DNA from: Chitinophaga pinensis
GTDB taxonomy: Bacteria; Bacteroidota; Bacteroidia; Chitinophagales; Chitinophagaceae
Assembly (NCBI GenBank): GCA_902167325.1
Contig: LR632930.1
Span: 2,356,001 to 2,420,000 of the forward strand
Direction of reading: 5' to 3'
DNA: 64,000 nt
The notes beneath the pieces are model-generated. The model had not been told where the DNA came from. It was given only the letters and a program-made list of their open reading frames with translations, and did no database searches. A program made the position numbers and the translations under genes. Positions 42,136-51,389 of this stretch are shown piece after piece (the first letter of the stretch is position 1; the number at the start of each line of letters is the position of its first letter).

Positions 42136-42678
42136 ATGAAAAAGAGCCTGTTTACCGCCCTGCTGCTTTGCAGCCTGTACATCTTCGCCGCCGCCCAGTA
42201 TGATCCCGGGAATTATGTATTCCGCTTCCCCGGCACTGATCTGAAAGGCCTGGCGCAATTACCGCCTGCAACGCGCGACAGTATCCTTACCGCCTTTTCC
42301 CGCTTCGATCCTGCCACACTCGATTTCAGTCAGGCTTCCCCCCAGCATGGTGCTGCCCTGCGTGCAGTGCTCATGGATATGATGGAAACCGTACGCACCG
42401 TCATCCGCGACCCTTCCACCGCAACGGAAATGGATCGTAAAATGGCTGTCCTCCAGCAGAAAATGGATGATGTTCAGGAAGATATCGTTGAAGAAGATGC
42501 ACTCCGTGAGCTAAAGGAGACGTATGAAGCCGATCGTGCCCGCCGTACAAAAGAGTTCGGAGACAGGTCCTATAGCAGTGACCGGGAGCAGAAGCTGGCT
42601 AAACGCCAGCTGGAACAGGAGCTGCGCGACCTCCGGAGGGATTATGAAGAAGAGCGTGCCCGACTCCGCCATCGCTGA
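42136..42678 (+). CDS. Exported coiled-coil protein of unknown function
   Basis: 180 aa. The signal peptide is MKKSLFTALLLCSLYIFAAA with cleavage before QYDPGN. A region of about 30-100 has no known motif; from about 90 the protein is strongly charged and predicted coiled coil (KMDDVQEDIVEEDALRELK, LEQELRDLRRDYEEERARL), ending in LRHR. A periplasmic structural or chaperone-like role is possible but not shown. It follows the two small lipoproteins and a terminator. Confidence 0.7.
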   Translation: MKKSLFTALLLCSLYIFAAAQYDPGNYVFRFPGTDLKGLAQLPPATRDSILTAFSRFDPATLDFSQASPQHGAALRAVLMDMMETVRTVIRDPSTATEMDRKMAVLQQKMDDVQEDIVEEDALRELKETYEADRARRTKEFGDRSYSSDREQKLAKRQLEQELRDLRRDYEEERARLRHR

Positions 42679-42718
42679 TTCCCCCTTTCATGTCATACGG
42701 CCGATAAACAGGATACCT

Positions 42719-42726
42719 TATTTTTG
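42719..42726 (+). promoter_or_regulatory. -7 promoter element of the small membrane protein gene
   Basis: TATTTTTG matches TAnnTTTG; it lies 33 bp before the ATG at 42760. No -33 TTG is seen. Confidence 0.45.
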
Positions 42727-42759
42727 GGACTGATATCCTTATAACCGAACCGTACGCCT

Positions 42760-43158
42760 ATGAAATCCGCACCCTTCTGGTATGCCTTGCGCATATGGCT
42801 GGCCAGTGTGGCCATTTCCCCGCTTATTTTTATTATTACCATCTTTGACCGCATGCCGGGAAGCCTGCCGCTCAATTTCCTGCTCATGGTGCTGCTGTTG
42901 GCCGTATCCATGCTATTCGGACTGCCTTCCTTATTTGCTTTCGGATGGCTGGTGTACCGTAAATCTGATACCGGTGAGGAGGAAGGAAGTTTGAGGCAAT
43001 ATTGCATGCGGAGTGCTGCCATCGTGCTGGCGCTCAATTTTCTGCTGCTTTGGGCCATACTTCGTTCCGATGTAATGGCCGACGCCACTTTCTACCTGCG
43101 CCTGATTGGAGTTTATCTCATTACTACAATGTTCTGCATCCGGTATATGCGATGCTAG
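42760..43158 (+). CDS. Four-helix integral membrane protein of unknown function
   Basis: 132 aa with hydrophobic segments at about 8-28, 38-65, 84-103 and 110-128, and a charged loop KSDTGEEEGSLR between the second and third. No family motif recognised. It is preceded by a -7 element and stands alone between opposed genes. Inner-membrane location is predicted; function unknown. Confidence 0.65.
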   Translation: MKSAPFWYALRIWLASVAISPLIFIITIFDRMPGSLPLNFLLMVLLLAVSMLFGLPSLFAFGWLVYRKSDTGEEEGSLRQYCMRSAAIVLALNFLLLWAILRSDVMADATFYLRLIGVYLITTMFCIRYMRC

Positions 43159-43166
43159 CTGCTGTG

Positions 43167-43259
43167 TTACTCTCCTTTGGAATTGCGTTTCTTCTTGTCA
43201 GGTAATAGGATGTATATAACCAGAATAGCAACCACTACTCTGAGGATATAGTAAATCAT
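43167..43259 (-). CDS. Possible 30-residue single-span membrane protein
   Basis: Reads MIYYILRVVVAILVIYILLP then DKKKRNSKGE: one hydrophobic span followed by a strongly basic tail, the form of many real small membrane proteins. It has no visible promoter and lies behind a terminator of the 43329-43601 gene, so it would depend on readthrough. Chance is the alternative. Confidence 0.3.
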   Translation of the reverse strand: MIYYILRVVVAILVIYILLPDKKKRNSKGE

Positions 43260-43269
43260 ACATTGAAAT

Positions 43270-43307
43270 TATAAAAAAAGCCGGACAGGATGCATCCTGC
43301 CCGGCTT
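43270..43307 (-). terminator. Terminator after the GldL-like membrane protein
   Basis: AAGCCGG/CCGGCTT with an inner CAGGATGCATCCTG palindrome; on the minus strand it is followed by seven T. Confidence 0.85.
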
Positions 43308-43328
43308 ATTAATTTAATTCATAAAAGG

Positions 43329-43601
43329 TTATGCCTGCTTTACCGATGGTTTGGAGTGCAAACTAATAAACAGCAGGCTTCCCAGATAAGGCAGGCTGAT
43401 CACCAATGCCAGCCACATAACGCGGGTACCATACCGGATTTGCGGCTCATGCATGACCTGCAGGATAACCAGCAGGTGGAATGCGAGGAAGAGTGCCGGA
43501 AAAATAATCAGGAACACATCTGCATAAGGCCAGTGTTGTATTTTAAGGAGAAATCCAATGGTGCCGGTAAGTATGGAAAGAATGAGCAATGCAATTTTCA
43601 T
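43329..43601 (-). CDS. Small membrane protein with GldL-like HWP motif
   Basis: 90 aa with three hydrophobic segments (about 2-18, 25-48 and 60-80). GFLLKIQHWPYADVFL at about 17-32 resembles the KIxHWPGA segment of the gliding/T9SS motor protein GldL, but the cytoplasmic domain of GldL is absent. Many small Bacteroidota membrane proteins share this local motif, so a motor role should not be assumed. Upstream of ctp on the other side of a terminator. Confidence 0.65.
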   Translation of the reverse strand: MKIALLILSILTGTIGFLLKIQHWPYADVFLIIFPALFLAFHLLVILQVMHEPQIRYGTRVMWLALVISLPYLGSLLFISLHSKPSVKQA

Positions 43602-43628
43602 AGACAGGGCAGGGGATTAAATAAAAGA

Positions 43629-43661
43629 AAACTGCCAGTGCAAAGATCGCACTGGCAGTTT
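43629..43661 (-). terminator. Terminator after the C-terminal processing protease gene
   Basis: AAACTGCCAGTGC pairs perfectly with GCACTGGCAGTTT (13 bp, 7-nt loop), followed on the minus strand by TCTTTTATTT. Confidence 0.9.
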
Positions 43662-43670
43662 GTTTATTCG

Positions 43671-45278
43671 TTATTTCATTTCCTGCAGTTCTTTTACCGC
43701 ACGTTCAATCACAGGGTCTCCGGCGTTGGACACTTCATAGAAGCCCTCACTGCGCCAGCGCTGGCGTGCCAGCAGAGCTTTAATACGGGTGCGGATCTCT
43801 TCATTGTCTTTAGCTGTGGCACGCGTCATATTCACCCCTGCTTCCGCAGCCAGTGTACGGAAACCGGCCAGCATTTTATCACTCACCTGGAACTCGCGGT
43901 TAAAGGCAGATGCATCTTTGTATCCGCTGAACTCCGTTGCGTTGGCAGTGTAATATTGATATACATAATCGCCGAATACGTTGCGGTTGTACAGCTCGGT
44001 AAGCACATCGGAATACCGGGTGGTATCAAAAGGAATGAACACGTCGGGCATGATACCGCCGCCGCCATATACTACTTTACCGCCGGGCGTTTTGAACTGC
44101 AGGCTGGAATCCACGGGGCGGATACTGTCGCGGTTCAGGAACTCGCCATGGCTGTAGCGGTTGGCAATGTCTTCTTCATAAGCTTCGCGGCCGTTTTCAT
44201 AGCTCTTCTGGATGGAGCGGCCCGAAGGGAGGTAGTAACGGGCAATGGTGAGGCGGAGGGTAGCGCCATTGTCCAGCTCGAAAGGTTCCTGTACAAGGCC
44301 TTTACCGAAGCTGCGGCGCCCAACGATGATGCCACGGTCCCAATCCTGCACGGCACCGGCCAGCACTTCACTGGCGGAGGCGGAACCTTCGTCGATCAGG
44401 ATAGCAAGGTTGCCTTTCTCGAACACGCCGGGGCGGGTAGTTTTGTAATCCTGACGCGGGGAGTTCTTGCCCTGCGTATATACGATCAGTTTACTGCCTT
44501 CCAGTACCTCATCGGCCAGGCGGGTGGCAGCGTCGAGGAGGCCGCCGCCATTCTGCCGGAGGTCTATCACCAGCTTTTGCATGCCCAGCTTTTCCAGTTT
44601 ACGCGAAGCTTCGAGGAATTCGGTGTAGGTGGTGGCAGCGAATTTGCTGATTTTGATATAGCCAACGCCGGGAGCGGTCATATAAGCGGCATCCACACTG
44701 TTCAGGGGGATAACACCGCGTTTGATGGTGATATCCACCTGTTTGGCACCACGCAGCATTTTGGTTTTAACGGTAGAATTGCGGGGTCCGCGGAGGAGCT
44801 TCCGGATGTCTTCGGCGGTAATATTCTTACCGGCTACGTTCACGGAGTCGTCTACTTTCAGGATCTTATCACCTGTCAGCACACCCGCGGCGTCAGAAGG
44901 GCCGCCGGCTATCACGCTGAGGATGTTTACCGTATCCCGGATGATGTTAAACTCCACCCCGATGCCCTCGAAATTGCCGTCGAGGTCCTCATTCACCTCC
45001 TGCACGTCGGCCGGAGGGATGTATACAGAGTGGGGATCGAGGTGTGAAAGGAGGCCTTCGATAGCCTCTTCCTGAATGGAGGCCACATCCAGCGTATCTA
45101 CGTAATTATATTTCAGGAGGTCGAGCACTTCCTGGAGGCTGCTCCTTCTGTTGAGGAAAAAACTGGCGGAATCGCTATTCCGGGCCGCTGGCATCTTGTG
45201 CCCGAGATACATGCCCAGCGCAAGTGCGAAGGCAAACATCAGGGGCAGCCAAACTTTTAGTCTTCTGTTGTCCGACAT
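43671..45278 (-). CDS. ctp: S41 family C-terminal processing peptidase
   Basis: 535 aa periplasmic protease anchored by one N-terminal span (VWLPLMFAFALALGMYLG). A helical region precedes a PDZ domain at about 85-170 (NSTVKTKMLRGAKQVDITI closes it), then the S41 core: LVIDLRQNGGGLLDAA, DEGSASASEVLAGAVQDWDR with the catalytic Ser and GRRSFGKGLVQEPF with the catalytic Lys. Such proteases trim periplasmic or outer-membrane proteins and often peptidoglycan hydrolases. The tail of about 100 residues carries FEVS-type helices of the CTP family. Confidence 0.93.
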   Translation of the reverse strand: MSDNRRLKVWLPLMFAFALALGMYLGHKMPAARNSDSASFFLNRRSSLQEVLDLLKYNYVDTLDVASIQEEAIEGLLSHLDPHSVYIPPADVQEVNEDLDGNFEGIGVEFNIIRDTVNILSVIAGGPSDAAGVLTGDKILKVDDSVNVAGKNITAEDIRKLLRGPRNSTVKTKMLRGAKQVDITIKRGVIPLNSVDAAYMTAPGVGYIKISKFAATTYTEFLEASRKLEKLGMQKLVIDLRQNGGGLLDAATRLADEVLEGSKLIVYTQGKNSPRQDYKTTRPGVFEKGNLAILIDEGSASASEVLAGAVQDWDRGIIVGRRSFGKGLVQEPFELDNGATLRLTIARYYLPSGRSIQKSYENGREAYEEDIANRYSHGEFLNRDSIRPVDSSLQFKTPGGKVVYGGGGIMPDVFIPFDTTRYSDVLTELYNRNVFGDYVYQYYTANATEFSGYKDASAFNREFQVSDKMLAGFRTLAAEAGVNMTRATAKDNEEIRTRIKALLARQRWRSEGFYEVSNAGDPVIERAVKELQEMK

Positions 45279-45321
45279 ATGATTATTTAAAACGTTGAAG
45301 GGAATCCTCCCTTTTGTTTAA

Positions 45322-45349
45322 CTTGTGACAAAAATAACATATTCACAAG
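45322..45349. promoter_or_regulatory. Inverted repeat with -7 box in the ctp/murK divergent gap
   Basis: CTTGTGA (45322-45328) and TCACAAG (45343-45349) are perfect inverted arms 14 bp apart. Between them on the minus strand lies TATTTTTG (45336-45329), a -7 element for ctp. A dimeric repressor site is a reasonable guess. Confidence 0.35.
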
Positions 45350-45392
45350 CAAAACATCTACATCTCAATCTTAATTTCATAAACGAACGGAT

Positions 45393-46247
45393 ATGCCTTC
45401 GAAAGTAAAGCTGGTGGCGGATAGTGGGTCCACTAAAACGGAATGGTGCCTGACGGACGGTAAGCAGCGGCAGCATTGGCTGACGCAGGGCCTGAGTCCT
45501 TATTTCCTGACCAGTATCCAGATAGAAGAGTTGATCCGTGCGGAACTACTGCCGCAAATGGGGGATGTTTTGCCGGATGAGGTATCCTTTTACGGAACGG
45601 GATGCCTGGCCGAAAAGAACGTGAAACTCATGCACAAGGCCCTCCATGCCGTATGGCCCCATGCTAAAACGGAAGTCACCCACGATCTGATGGGGGCGGC
45701 CCGCGCACTGTGCGGCCATGAACCAGGCATCGCCAGTATACTGGGTACCGGCTCCAATTCCTGCTTTTATAACGGAAAAGAGATCGAAAAGAACAATCCC
45801 GGACTGGGATATGTACTGGGCGACGAAGGTTCCGGTGCCTACCTGGGCAAAAAAGTACTCCAGTATTACCTGTACGAAACCTTCGACGGGGAAATGCGTT
45901 ACCGCTTCGACCAGAAATTTGGCGTTAGTAAGGAAGATATCCTGGAAAATGTTTACCGGAAACCCCTTCCCAACCGTTACCTCGCATCTTTTACCCCCTT
46001 CCTGGCAGAGAACCGCGGTCATTTTATGATCGAGAACATACTGGAAGACGGGCTAAACGAGTTTTTTTTCAATCACATCTATAAATACCGCGAAAGCTGG
46101 ACTGTGCCCCTGCACTTTACCGGCAGCGTAGCCTTCCACTTCCGCGACGTCCTCGAAGCCCTCTGCAGCCTCTATGAGCTACAGCTGGGCAGGGTGCTCC
46201 GCAACCCCATGGATGGATTGGCATTATATCACGAAGAACAAGATTAA
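45393..46247 (+). CDS. BadF/BadG-type sugar kinase, probable MurNAc/GlcNAc kinase
   Basis: 284 aa, ASKHA-fold kinase. Phosphate motifs: [13 protein letters not shown] (about 8-20), [13 protein letters not shown] (about 121-133) and [12 protein letters not shown] (about 146-157). It is 4 bp upstream of murQ, whose substrate is MurNAc-6-phosphate, so it probably phosphorylates MurNAc taken up from turnover of cell wall, like MurK of Tannerella forsythia. A GlcNAc kinase is the alternative. No MurNAc permease is adjacent. Confidence 0.85.
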   Translation: MPSKVKLVADSGSTKTEWCLTDGKQRQHWLTQGLSPYFLTSIQIEELIRAELLPQMGDVLPDEVSFYGTGCLAEKNVKLMHKALHAVWPHAKTEVTHDLMGAARALCGHEPGIASILGTGSNSCFYNGKEIEKNNPGLGYVLGDEGSGAYLGKKVLQYYLYETFDGEMRYRFDQKFGVSKEDILENVYRKPLPNRYLASFTPFLAENRGHFMIENILEDGLNEFFFNHIYKYRESWTVPLHFTGSVAFHFRDVLEALCSLYELQLGRVLRNPMDGLALYHEEQD

Positions 46248-46251
46248 CCTT

Positions 46252-47064
46252 ATGGCATTTACCAAAGTCACAGAACAACCGAGCAGTTACCGTCACCTGG
46301 AAACCATGACCATTCAGGAAGTGCTGACGAATATCAATAACGAAGACAAAACCGTTCCCCTGGCCGTTGAAAAGGCCATCCCACAGATTTCGAAGCTCAC
46401 CTCCGCCATCACTGATAAGATGCTGGCCGGCGGACGGCTCTTTTATATGGGTGCAGGCACCAGCGGCCGCCTCGGTATCCTCGACGCCTCAGAATGCCCG
46501 CCTACTTATGGTGTGCCCCAGGGGCTGGTGGTAGGGCTCATTGCCGGAGGCGACTCCGCCATCCGCCGTGCGGTTGAGAATGCAGAAGATGACCGGGAAC
46601 AGGGCTGGAAAGACCTTCAGCAGTTAAACATCTCCGATAAAGACGTTGTGGTGGGCATCGCTGCCAGCGGTACCACTCCATATGTAATAGGCGCTCTCAA
46701 AGCCTGCCGGGAAAACGGTATCATTACAGGCTCCATTTCCTGCAACCCCGGTTCTCCCGTATCCGAACATGCCGACTTCCCCGTGGAAGTAGTGGTAGGC
46801 CCTGAGTTCGTAACCGGCTCCACCCGTATGAAATCAGGCACGGCGCAAAAGCTGGTGCTCAATATGATCTCCACCACCGTAATGATCCAGCTGGGCCGTG
46901 TGGAAGATAACAGGATGGTAAACATGCAGCTCAGCAACGAGAAGCTGGTAGACCGTGGCGTGAAAATGGTGATGGAGCAGCTGCAGCTGTCAGATTATGA
47001 AGTGGCCAAAGGCCTGCTGCTGGAGCATGGCAGCGTGAAGCGTGCAGTTGAAAGCCGGAAATAA
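46252..47064 (+). CDS. murQ: N-acetylmuramic acid 6-phosphate etherase
   Basis: 270 aa SIS-domain enzyme that cleaves the lactyl ether of MurNAc-6-phosphate to give GlcNAc-6-phosphate and lactate. [21 protein letters not shown] and [17 protein letters not shown] are the sugar-phosphate loops; [19 protein letters not shown] is the C-terminal signature. It starts at 46252; an earlier in-frame ATG overlaps the kinase gene. Slightly shorter than the usual 300 aa because the N-terminus is short. Confidence 0.95.
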   Translation: MAFTKVTEQPSSYRHLETMTIQEVLTNINNEDKTVPLAVEKAIPQISKLTSAITDKMLAGGRLFYMGAGTSGRLGILDASECPPTYGVPQGLVVGLIAGGDSAIRRAVENAEDDREQGWKDLQQLNISDKDVVVGIAASGTTPYVIGALKACRENGIITGSISCNPGSPVSEHADFPVEVVVGPEFVTGSTRMKSGTAQKLVLNMISTTVMIQLGRVEDNRMVNMQLSNEKLVDRGVKMVMEQLQLSDYEVAKGLLLEHGSVKRAVESRK

Positions 47065-47086
47065 AAAAAATCTATAAATTGCCGGC

Positions 47087-47650
47087 ATGCATGAGATAGA
47101 ACCATTTTACAACTGGCGGCACCTCTATGCCGCGGAAGAAGATGAACAGTCCCCGTTCTACGGACGTGAGTATAGCGAGTTCGAATTTACCAACACGGTT
47201 TACAACTACTACATTCATCCACAATGGGATGATTTTGGCGCGCCCAACCTTTACATGAAGATACTGTTCGCCGATTACCAGTTCAATTTCGCTATCATAG
47301 AACTGATAGGGGAGTGGAATGATGCGGTGGAGAACAACATTATGACGCTGAAGCGGGATATCATTGATATACTAACCCGCGAGGGCATTTACAAATTCAT
47401 ACTTATTGGTGAGAATGTACTTAATTTCTATTCGTCTGACGACTGTTACTATGAAGAATGGTGGGAGGATATCCGGGACGAAGGGGGGTGGATTGTACTG
47501 CTGAACCTGCCGCCACAAACGCGGGAGGAGTTTGAGAGTGCCCGCCTGGACAATTACGTGCATTTGCTGGATGAGCCTAAATGGCGAACTTTTCTGCCAC
47601 AACACTTGTTTAATCTCGTGGATAACTGGATGATGCGCCGTCTCGAATAA
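47087..47650 (+). CDS. Conserved hypothetical acidic protein in the murK-murQ unit
   Basis: 187 aa, no signal peptide or span, rich in Glu, Asp, Tyr and Trp (EEWWEDIRDEGGWIVLLN). The pattern of strands and helices (LYMKILFADYQFNFAIIELI, KFILIGENVLNF) suggests a compact cytoplasmic alpha/beta fold. It begins 22 bp after murQ and is probably co-transcribed. I recognise no family and assign no function. Confidence 0.7.
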   Translation: MHEIEPFYNWRHLYAAEEDEQSPFYGREYSEFEFTNTVYNYYIHPQWDDFGAPNLYMKILFADYQFNFAIIELIGEWNDAVENNIMTLKRDIIDILTREGIYKFILIGENVLNFYSSDDCYYEEWWEDIRDEGGWIVLLNLPPQTREEFESARLDNYVHLLDEPKWRTFLPQHLFNLVDNWMMRRLE

Positions 47651-47673
47651 GCATTTTTCGTGACATTTATCAT

Positions 47674-47703
47674 TTGGTTTTAATTTTTCATGTTATAAAT
47701 TTG
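47674..47703 (+). promoter_or_regulatory. Promoter of sdhCAB
   Basis: TTG (47674-47676), 19 bp, TAAATTTG (47696-47703): exact consensus, 51 bp before the sdhC ATG. Confidence 0.85.
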
Positions 47704-47754
47704 CCCGACATTTCACTTATTTAATCATACTAAAGGAAGCTTAGAACGTATCTT

Positions 47755-48441
47755 ATGAAATGGTCGCAATTCTTTTCAACCTCCATTGGTAAAAAACTGC
47801 TGGTGGGTGCAACTGGCTTTTTCCTGTGCACATTTTTGATCGTGCATTTGGCCGGTAACCTGTCGCTGATGAAACAAGACGGGGGAGAGGCCTTTAATCT
47901 GTATGCGGATTTCATGGGGCACAACCCGCTGATCCAGACGCTGGCCTGGGGCCTGAAGGTGGTGATACTCATCCACGCTTTCCTGGCTATTCAGCTTACA
48001 ATCCGTAACCAGGCCGCCCGGCCGGTTAAATATGCCGTTAAGCCCGGCAACTCCACCTCCTCCTGGTACAGCCGTCAGATGGCGGTAATGGGAAGTATCC
48101 TCTTCATCTTCCTCGTGATCCACCTCGCCAATTTCTGGTGGGCCATGCACTATGGTGACATTCCTTCCAGCACTTACAATGGTAAACAAGTAGGTGATCT
48201 TTACACGGTGGTTTGGACAGCATTTGAGAACATTGGTCTCGTAGTGCTTTACATCGCAGGTATGATCGCATTGTCTTTCCACCTGATCCACGGCTTCAAA
48301 AGCGCGATGCAGACTTTCGGCTTTAACCACCCGAAGTACAACGGCATGATCAATTTCGTTGGTCTCTGGCTGTTCGGCATCGTCATCCCGGTTCTCTTCG
48401 CCGTGATCCCCGTGTACATTTACTATAAACAAATCGCATAA
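47755..48441 (+). CDS. sdhC: Succinate dehydrogenase/fumarate reductase cytochrome b subunit
   Basis: 228 aa membrane subunit with five hydrophobic helices, the diheme single-subunit type (Bacteroidota/Wolinella class). Heme-ligand histidines are plausible in [40 protein letters not shown] and [20 protein letters not shown]. It anchors the flavoprotein and exchanges electrons with the quinone pool. First gene of sdhCAB, 11 bp before sdhA. Confidence 0.94.
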   Translation: MKWSQFFSTSIGKKLLVGATGFFLCTFLIVHLAGNLSLMKQDGGEAFNLYADFMGHNPLIQTLAWGLKVVILIHAFLAIQLTIRNQAARPVKYAVKPGNSTSSWYSRQMAVMGSILFIFLVIHLANFWWAMHYGDIPSSTYNGKQVGDLYTVVWTAFENIGLVVLYIAGMIALSFHLIHGFKSAMQTFGFNHPKYNGMINFVGLWLFGIVIPVLFAVIPVYIYYKQIA

Positions 48442-48452
48442 AGCAAGGATAT

Positions 48453-50426
48453 ATGTTGAACGCAAAAATTCCTGCAGGGCCGCTGGAAACCAAGTGGAGC
48501 AAGTATAAAAGCACTGTGCAGCTGGTAAACCCGGCCAACAAGCGCAAACTCGAGATCATTGTGGTAGGAACCGGTCTTGCCGGTGCCTCCGCCGCCGCAT
48601 CTCTCGGTGAACTCGGGTATAAAGTGAAAGTGTTCTGCTTCCAGGACAGTGCCCGCCGTGCGCACTCCATTGCCGCACAAGGTGGCATCAACGCAGCTAA
48701 GAACTACCAGAACGATGGTGACTCTGTTTACCGTCTTTTCTACGATACCGTTAAAGGTGGCGATTACCGTGCCCGCGAAGGCAACGTTTACCGCCTGTCT
48801 GAAGTAAGCGGCAGTATCATCGATCAGTGCGTGGCACAGGGTGTTCCCTTCGCCCGTGAATATGGCGGCCTGCTCAGCAACCGCTCTTTCGGTGGTACCC
48901 AGGTACAGCGTACCTTCTACGCAGCCGGCCAAACCGGCCAGCAGCTCCTCCTCGGTGCTTACTCCGCACTGGAGCGCCAGGTAGCCCTCGGCAACGTGAA
49001 GCAATACACCCGCCACGAAATGCTGGATGTAGTGAAGATCGACGGGAAGGCGCAGGGCATCATTGCCCGTAACCTCGTTTCCGGTAAGATCGAGCGCCAC
49101 TTCGGCCACGCTGTCCTCATCTGCTCCGGTGGTTATGGCAACGTGTTCTTCCTGAGCACCAACGCCATGGGTTCTAACGTTACCGCCGCATGGAAAGCCC
49201 ACAAAGCAGGCGCTTTCTTCGGTAACCCCTGCTTCACGCAGATCCACCCCACCTGTATCCCCGTTTCCGGCGATCACCAGTCTAAGCTCACCCTTATGTC
49301 TGAATCCCTCCGTAACGACGGCCGCATCTGGGTCCCCAAAAAGAAAAACGACGAACGCAAAGCTGTTGATATTCCTGAGGAAGAGCGCGACTACTACCTG
49401 GAGCGCCGCTACCCTGCATTCGGTAACCTCGTTCCCCGTGACGTGGCCTCCCGCGCTGCCAAGGAAAGATGTGATGCCGGATATGGTGTAGGCACTTCCA
49501 AAATGGCCGTTTATCTCGATTATGCCGACGCCATTATACGCTATGGCAAAATCGAAGCAGGTAAACGCGGTGAAGAAAACGTTGCAGAAGAAGAGATCAT
49601 TAAAATGGGTAAAGCCGTAGTAGCAGAAAAATACGGTAACCTGTTCGATATGTACGCCAAGATCACCGGCGAGAATCCATACGAAATGCCCATGCGTATT
49701 TACCCCGCCGTACACTACACAATGGGCGGCCTGTGGGTAGATTATGAGCTGATGACCACTGTAGAAGGCCTCTACGCCCTCGGTGAAGCCAACTTCTCCG
49801 ACCACGGTGCTAACCGCCTCGGTGCCTCCGCCCTCATGCAGGGTCTGGCAGACGGCTACTTCGTGATCCCTTACACCATCGGTAACTACCTCGCAAAAGA
49901 GATCCATACCAAACCCATCCCCACTGATCACCCCGCCTTCGTAGAAGCGGAGAACAAAGTGAAGGAAACGCTGAACAAACTCATGAGCATTCAGGGCAAA
50001 CACTCTGTGGACCATTTCCACAAAGCCCTCGGAAAAATCATGTGGGACAAATGCGGCATGGCGCGTAACGCCAAAGGCCTCGAAGAAGCGATCAAGGAAA
50101 TACAGGCGCTCCGCGAAGAGTTCTGGAAAGATGTGCGCATCCCCGGTATTCAGGAAGAAATGAACCTGGAACTGGAGAAAGCCGGCCGCGTGGCCGACTT
50201 CCTTGAACTCGGTGAGCTGATGTGCCGCGATGCACTGCAACGCAATGAATCCTGCGGTGGTCACTTCCGGGAAGAATACCAGGATGCGGAAGGCGAAGCA
50301 CAACGCGACGACGAAAACTACGCATTCGTAGCAGCTTGGGAATACAAAGGTCAAAGCAATTACGAACTGCATAAAGAGACGCTGAACTTCGAGATCGTTA
50401 AACCGACCCAGCGTAGCTATAAATAA
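48453..50426 (+). CDS. sdhA: Succinate dehydrogenase/fumarate reductase flavoprotein subunit
   Basis: 657 aa, oxidises succinate or reduces fumarate on a covalent FAD. The FAD motif [20 protein letters not shown] is at about 30-49; the flavinylation motif [17 protein letters not shown] follows, and [11 protein letters not shown] plus [14 protein letters not shown] lie in the catalytic and capping regions. [20 protein letters not shown] completes the FAD site. Longer than the E. coli subunit (588 aa), as usual for this class. sdhB follows after 29 bp. Confidence 0.95.
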   Translation: MLNAKIPAGPLETKWSKYKSTVQLVNPANKRKLEIIVVGTGLAGASAAASLGELGYKVKVFCFQDSARRAHSIAAQGGINAAKNYQNDGDSVYRLFYDTVKGGDYRAREGNVYRLSEVSGSIIDQCVAQGVPFAREYGGLLSNRSFGGTQVQRTFYAAGQTGQQLLLGAYSALERQVALGNVKQYTRHEMLDVVKIDGKAQGIIARNLVSGKIERHFGHAVLICSGGYGNVFFLSTNAMGSNVTAAWKAHKAGAFFGNPCFTQIHPTCIPVSGDHQSKLTLMSESLRNDGRIWVPKKKNDERKAVDIPEEERDYYLERRYPAFGNLVPRDVASRAAKERCDAGYGVGTSKMAVYLDYADAIIRYGKIEAGKRGEENVAEEEIIKMGKAVVAEKYGNLFDMYAKITGENPYEMPMRIYPAVHYTMGGLWVDYELMTTVEGLYALGEANFSDHGANRLGASALMQGLADGYFVIPYTIGNYLAKEIHTKPIPTDHPAFVEAENKVKETLNKLMSIQGKHSVDHFHKALGKIMWDKCGMARNAKGLEEAIKEIQALREEFWKDVRIPGIQEEMNLELEKAGRVADFLELGELMCRDALQRNESCGGHFREEYQDAEGEAQRDDENYAFVAAWEYKGQSNYELHKETLNFEIVKPTQRSYK

Positions 50427-50455
50427 GTTTGATAAGGGATATAAAACTGCATATT

Positions 50456-51199
50456 ATGAAGCTCACATTAAAAGTTTGGCGTCAGAAAAATAAACAGGAT
50501 AAAGGCCAGTTCGAAACCTACCAGGTTTCGGATGTTTCGAAAGACATGTCTTTCCTGGAAATGTTCGACGTCCTGAATGAGCGTTTGATAAACGAAGGAA
50601 AAGAACCGATCGCATTCGACCACGATTGCCGCGAAGGCATCTGTGGCATGTGTTCCATGTATATTAACGGCCGTGCACATGGCCCGTGGGATCAGACCAC
50701 AACCTGCCAGCTGCACATGCGCGCTTATAATGATGGCGACACCATCGTGGTAGAACCCTGGCGTGCTTCAGCCTTCCCGGTGATCAAGGATCTGACGGTA
50801 GACCGCAATGCGTTCGACCGCATCATCCAGGCGGGTGGTTACATCTCCGTGAATACCGGTAATGCGGTAGACGCGAATGCCATCCCCATCGAGAAGCATG
50901 ATGCAGACCTCGCGTTTGCTGCTGCGGCCTGTATCGGTTGCGGAGCCTGCGTAGCTGCCTGCAAAAACTCTTCTGCCATGCTCTTCACTTCCGCTAAGGT
51001 TTCCCAGCTGGCATTGCTGCCTCAGGGCCACCCCGAGCGCGCCACCCGTGCTGCGGATATGGTGATGCAGATGGATAAGGAAGGTTTCGGTTCCTGCACC
51101 AATACCGGCGCCTGCGAAGCGGAATGCCCTAAAGGTATCTCTATCAGCAACATCGCCCGTATGAACCGTGAGCTTTTCTCCGCAGGGTTCACCAAGTAA
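50456..51199 (+). CDS. sdhB: Succinate dehydrogenase/fumarate reductase iron-sulfur subunit
   Basis: 247 aa from the ATG at 50456. Cluster motifs: CREGICGMC with CQLHMR for the [2Fe-2S], [16 protein letters not shown] and [15 protein letters not shown] for the [4Fe-4S] and [3Fe-4S] clusters. It passes electrons between the flavin and the hemes of SdhC. Last gene of the operon, followed by a strong terminator. Confidence 0.95.
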   Translation: MKLTLKVWRQKNKQDKGQFETYQVSDVSKDMSFLEMFDVLNERLINEGKEPIAFDHDCREGICGMCSMYINGRAHGPWDQTTTCQLHMRAYNDGDTIVVEPWRASAFPVIKDLTVDRNAFDRIIQAGGYISVNTGNAVDANAIPIEKHDADLAFAAAACIGCGACVAACKNSSAMLFTSAKVSQLALLPQGHPERATRAADMVMQMDKEGFGSCTNTGACEAECPKGISISNIARMNRELFSAGFTK

Positions 51200-51231
51200 G
51201 ATCGTATCATACTGACTATAAGGCAATTGCT

Positions 51232-51278
51232 AAGGCCGGCATGGGGTGTAATAACCCCGGCCGGCCTTTCGCTTTTCA
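51232..51278 (+). terminator. Terminator of sdhCAB
   Basis: AAGGCCGG...CCGGCCTT enclosing GGGG/CCCC, followed by TCGCTTTT. Confidence 0.85.
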
Positions 51279-51389
51279 CTTCACAGTTATGTTTATCTGT
51301 CCCGCACTCCTCATCTCCCGCTTCCATGCTTTCTCATTGCAAGGATCCTGCTGCAGGGTTATAATTGTATTGTATTAAAAAAAAATGCA

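Noticed and set aside
43290..45047. 585-codon open frame on the plus strand
   Set aside because: It is antisense to the ctp protease, whose S41 motifs are clear; long antisense frames are common over such genes here and this one shows no domain or promoter.
45326..45347. CRP-type site TGTGA...TCACA
   Set aside because: The arms are separated by 14 bp rather than the 6 bp needed for CRP; recorded only as a general inverted repeat.
48423..50372. 649-codon open frame on the minus strand
   Set aside because: Exact antisense shadow of sdhA, which carries full FAD and substrate motifs; no promoter and no recognised domain.
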